A DNA stretch of 64,000 nucleotides from Paramacrobiotus metropolitanus. Taxonomy: Eukaryota > Tardigrada > Eutardigrada > Parachela > Macrobiotidae. The notes beneath the pieces were generated by a model that saw only the letters and a program-made list of their open reading frames with translations, made no database searches and had not been told where the DNA came from. Shown here in pieces: positions 63,262 to 64,000 of the stretch. The DNA lies in NCBI RefSeq assembly GCF_019649055.1, contig NW_026570224.1:3162001-3226000 (forward strand), in the 5' to 3' direction. The translations under genes were made by a program, and so were the position numbers. How positions within the stretch are numbered: position 1 is the stretch's first letter; each line of letters begins with the position of its first letter.

Positions 63262-63990
63262 CGCTACTCGTATGGTTGTTCAAGTGAAACACTATGATAA
63301 TTGATAAGTGAATGAGCGATGGTCGTTCAAGTTAAACACCCGAAATATTGAATTCCCCAAACCAATTTTCTTCCGGTTTTTTCTTTATCCAATTAAGGAG
63401 GATTTACTCTTTACAGAGTACTAGAAATTTTAAAAAAAAGCTCGAACCGTTTTCTTGCAATTGCGTCGTAAAGAAATCAGTGACGAAAGCGCTTTAGCCA
63501 CGCCACATGAGCCACTGCACTAAGCTCATACAATTGTAGTCGCCGCCGTACATGGGCGGCTGTGCCATCGCCGTGTTAGAAGTTAATTTAGTTCAGCTTG
63601 GTTTCCGTTTAATTTGATTTTTTCCCCATGTCTTCAAAGTTGATGTCTTTAAACTGAATTCGAGCTCCTCTAAATCAACTTCTAACACGGCGATGGCACA
63701 GCCGCCCCTGTACGGCGGTGACTCCAATTATATGAGCTTAGTGCAGTGGCTCATGTGGCGTGGCTAAAGCGCTTTCGTCACTGATTTCTGTACGACGAAA
63801 TTGCAAGAAAACGTTTCAAGCTTTTTTAAAAATTTTAAGTACTCTGTAAAGAGTAAAACCTCCTTAATTGGATAAAGAAAAAAACCGGAAGAAAATCGGT
63901 TTGGGGAACTTAATATTTCGGGTATTTCGGGTGAACGACCATCGCTCATTCACTTATCATAGTGTTTCACTTGAACGACCATACGAGTTA
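63262..63990. repeat. Large inverted repeat (fold-back element), arms about 320-330 bp
   Basis: The left arm (about 63262-63592) and right arm (about 63674-63990) are imperfect reverse complements around a spacer of about 80 bases. Paired landmarks are ACTCGTATGGTTGTTCAAGT (left) against the complement of ACTTGAACGACCATACGAGT (right end), CTTTAGCCACGCCACATGAG against its complement near 63750, and GGCTGTGCCATCGCCGTGTT against AACACGGCGATGGCACAGCC. The outer part of the left arm contains a short internal repeat of GTTCAAGT(G/T)AAACAC. No protein is encoded. It probably lies in an intron of the SLC12 gene and looks like a fold-back or MITE-type element; its right end is at or beyond the window edge, so target duplications cannot be checked. 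Confidence 0.85.
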
Positions 63991-64000
63991 AAGTGACAAC

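Noticed and set aside
1-64000. CRISPR arrays, bacterial operons or phage
   Set aside because: Introns throughout, animal gene set, no regularly spaced short repeats.

Overview
The window is nuclear DNA of an animal. Nearly all genes are split by short GT-AG introns and the recognisable proteins are metazoan: a Dickkopf Wnt antagonist, Boule-type RNA-binding protein, eIF2B gamma, adenylate kinase 8, POLDIP2, POLE3, TFIIIC220 and a Na-K-Cl cotransporter. A 15-exon gene for a seed-maturation-type (SMP) LEA protein hints at an animal with desiccation-tolerant stages; among animals I know this LEA class best from the brine shrimp Artemia. I cannot assign a phylum from the sequence alone.

Layout. 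1-2784: no gene recognised. 2785-4282 (+): Dickkopf. 5405-8054 (+): intact eIF2B gamma. From about 6591 to 29320 a unit of about 8.2 kb is present three times head to tail. Each unit holds the 3' part of eIF2B gamma, AK8 and the start of POLDIP2. Units 1 and 2 then run, from a point inside POLDIP2 intron 2, into a Crinkler/RHS-like NTPase-nuclease gene ('CR' below), followed by a decayed piece of the POLDIP2 upstream region. Unit 3 instead continues into the only complete POLDIP2 (28380-31045). The simple reading is an ancestral eIF2Bgamma-AK8-POLDIP2 row expanded by two extra partial units, with a CR gene at each new joint.

31.7-32.8 kb (+): an ankyrin-like gene of unknown function. 33.9-35.9 kb (+): boule-like. 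36.7-38.3 kb (+): POLE3. 38.4-40.1 kb (-): a coiled-coil protein convergent with POLE3. 41.1-44.7 kb (-): the SMP LEA gene. 47.1-55.0 kb (-): GTF3C1 (TFIIIC220). 57.2-63.1 kb (+): an SLC12 cation-chloride cotransporter that runs on past the right edge; about 730 bp of large inverted repeat follows its last visible exon.

Most frame breaks in otherwise well-conserved genes (AK8, CR, SLC12) are single-base losses in mononucleotide runs, often differing between near-identical copies. This looks like consensus error in long-read data at least as much as pseudogene decay, so 'broken' calls below should be read with that in mind. Exon borders were set by hand from splice signals, reading phase and known family alignment.
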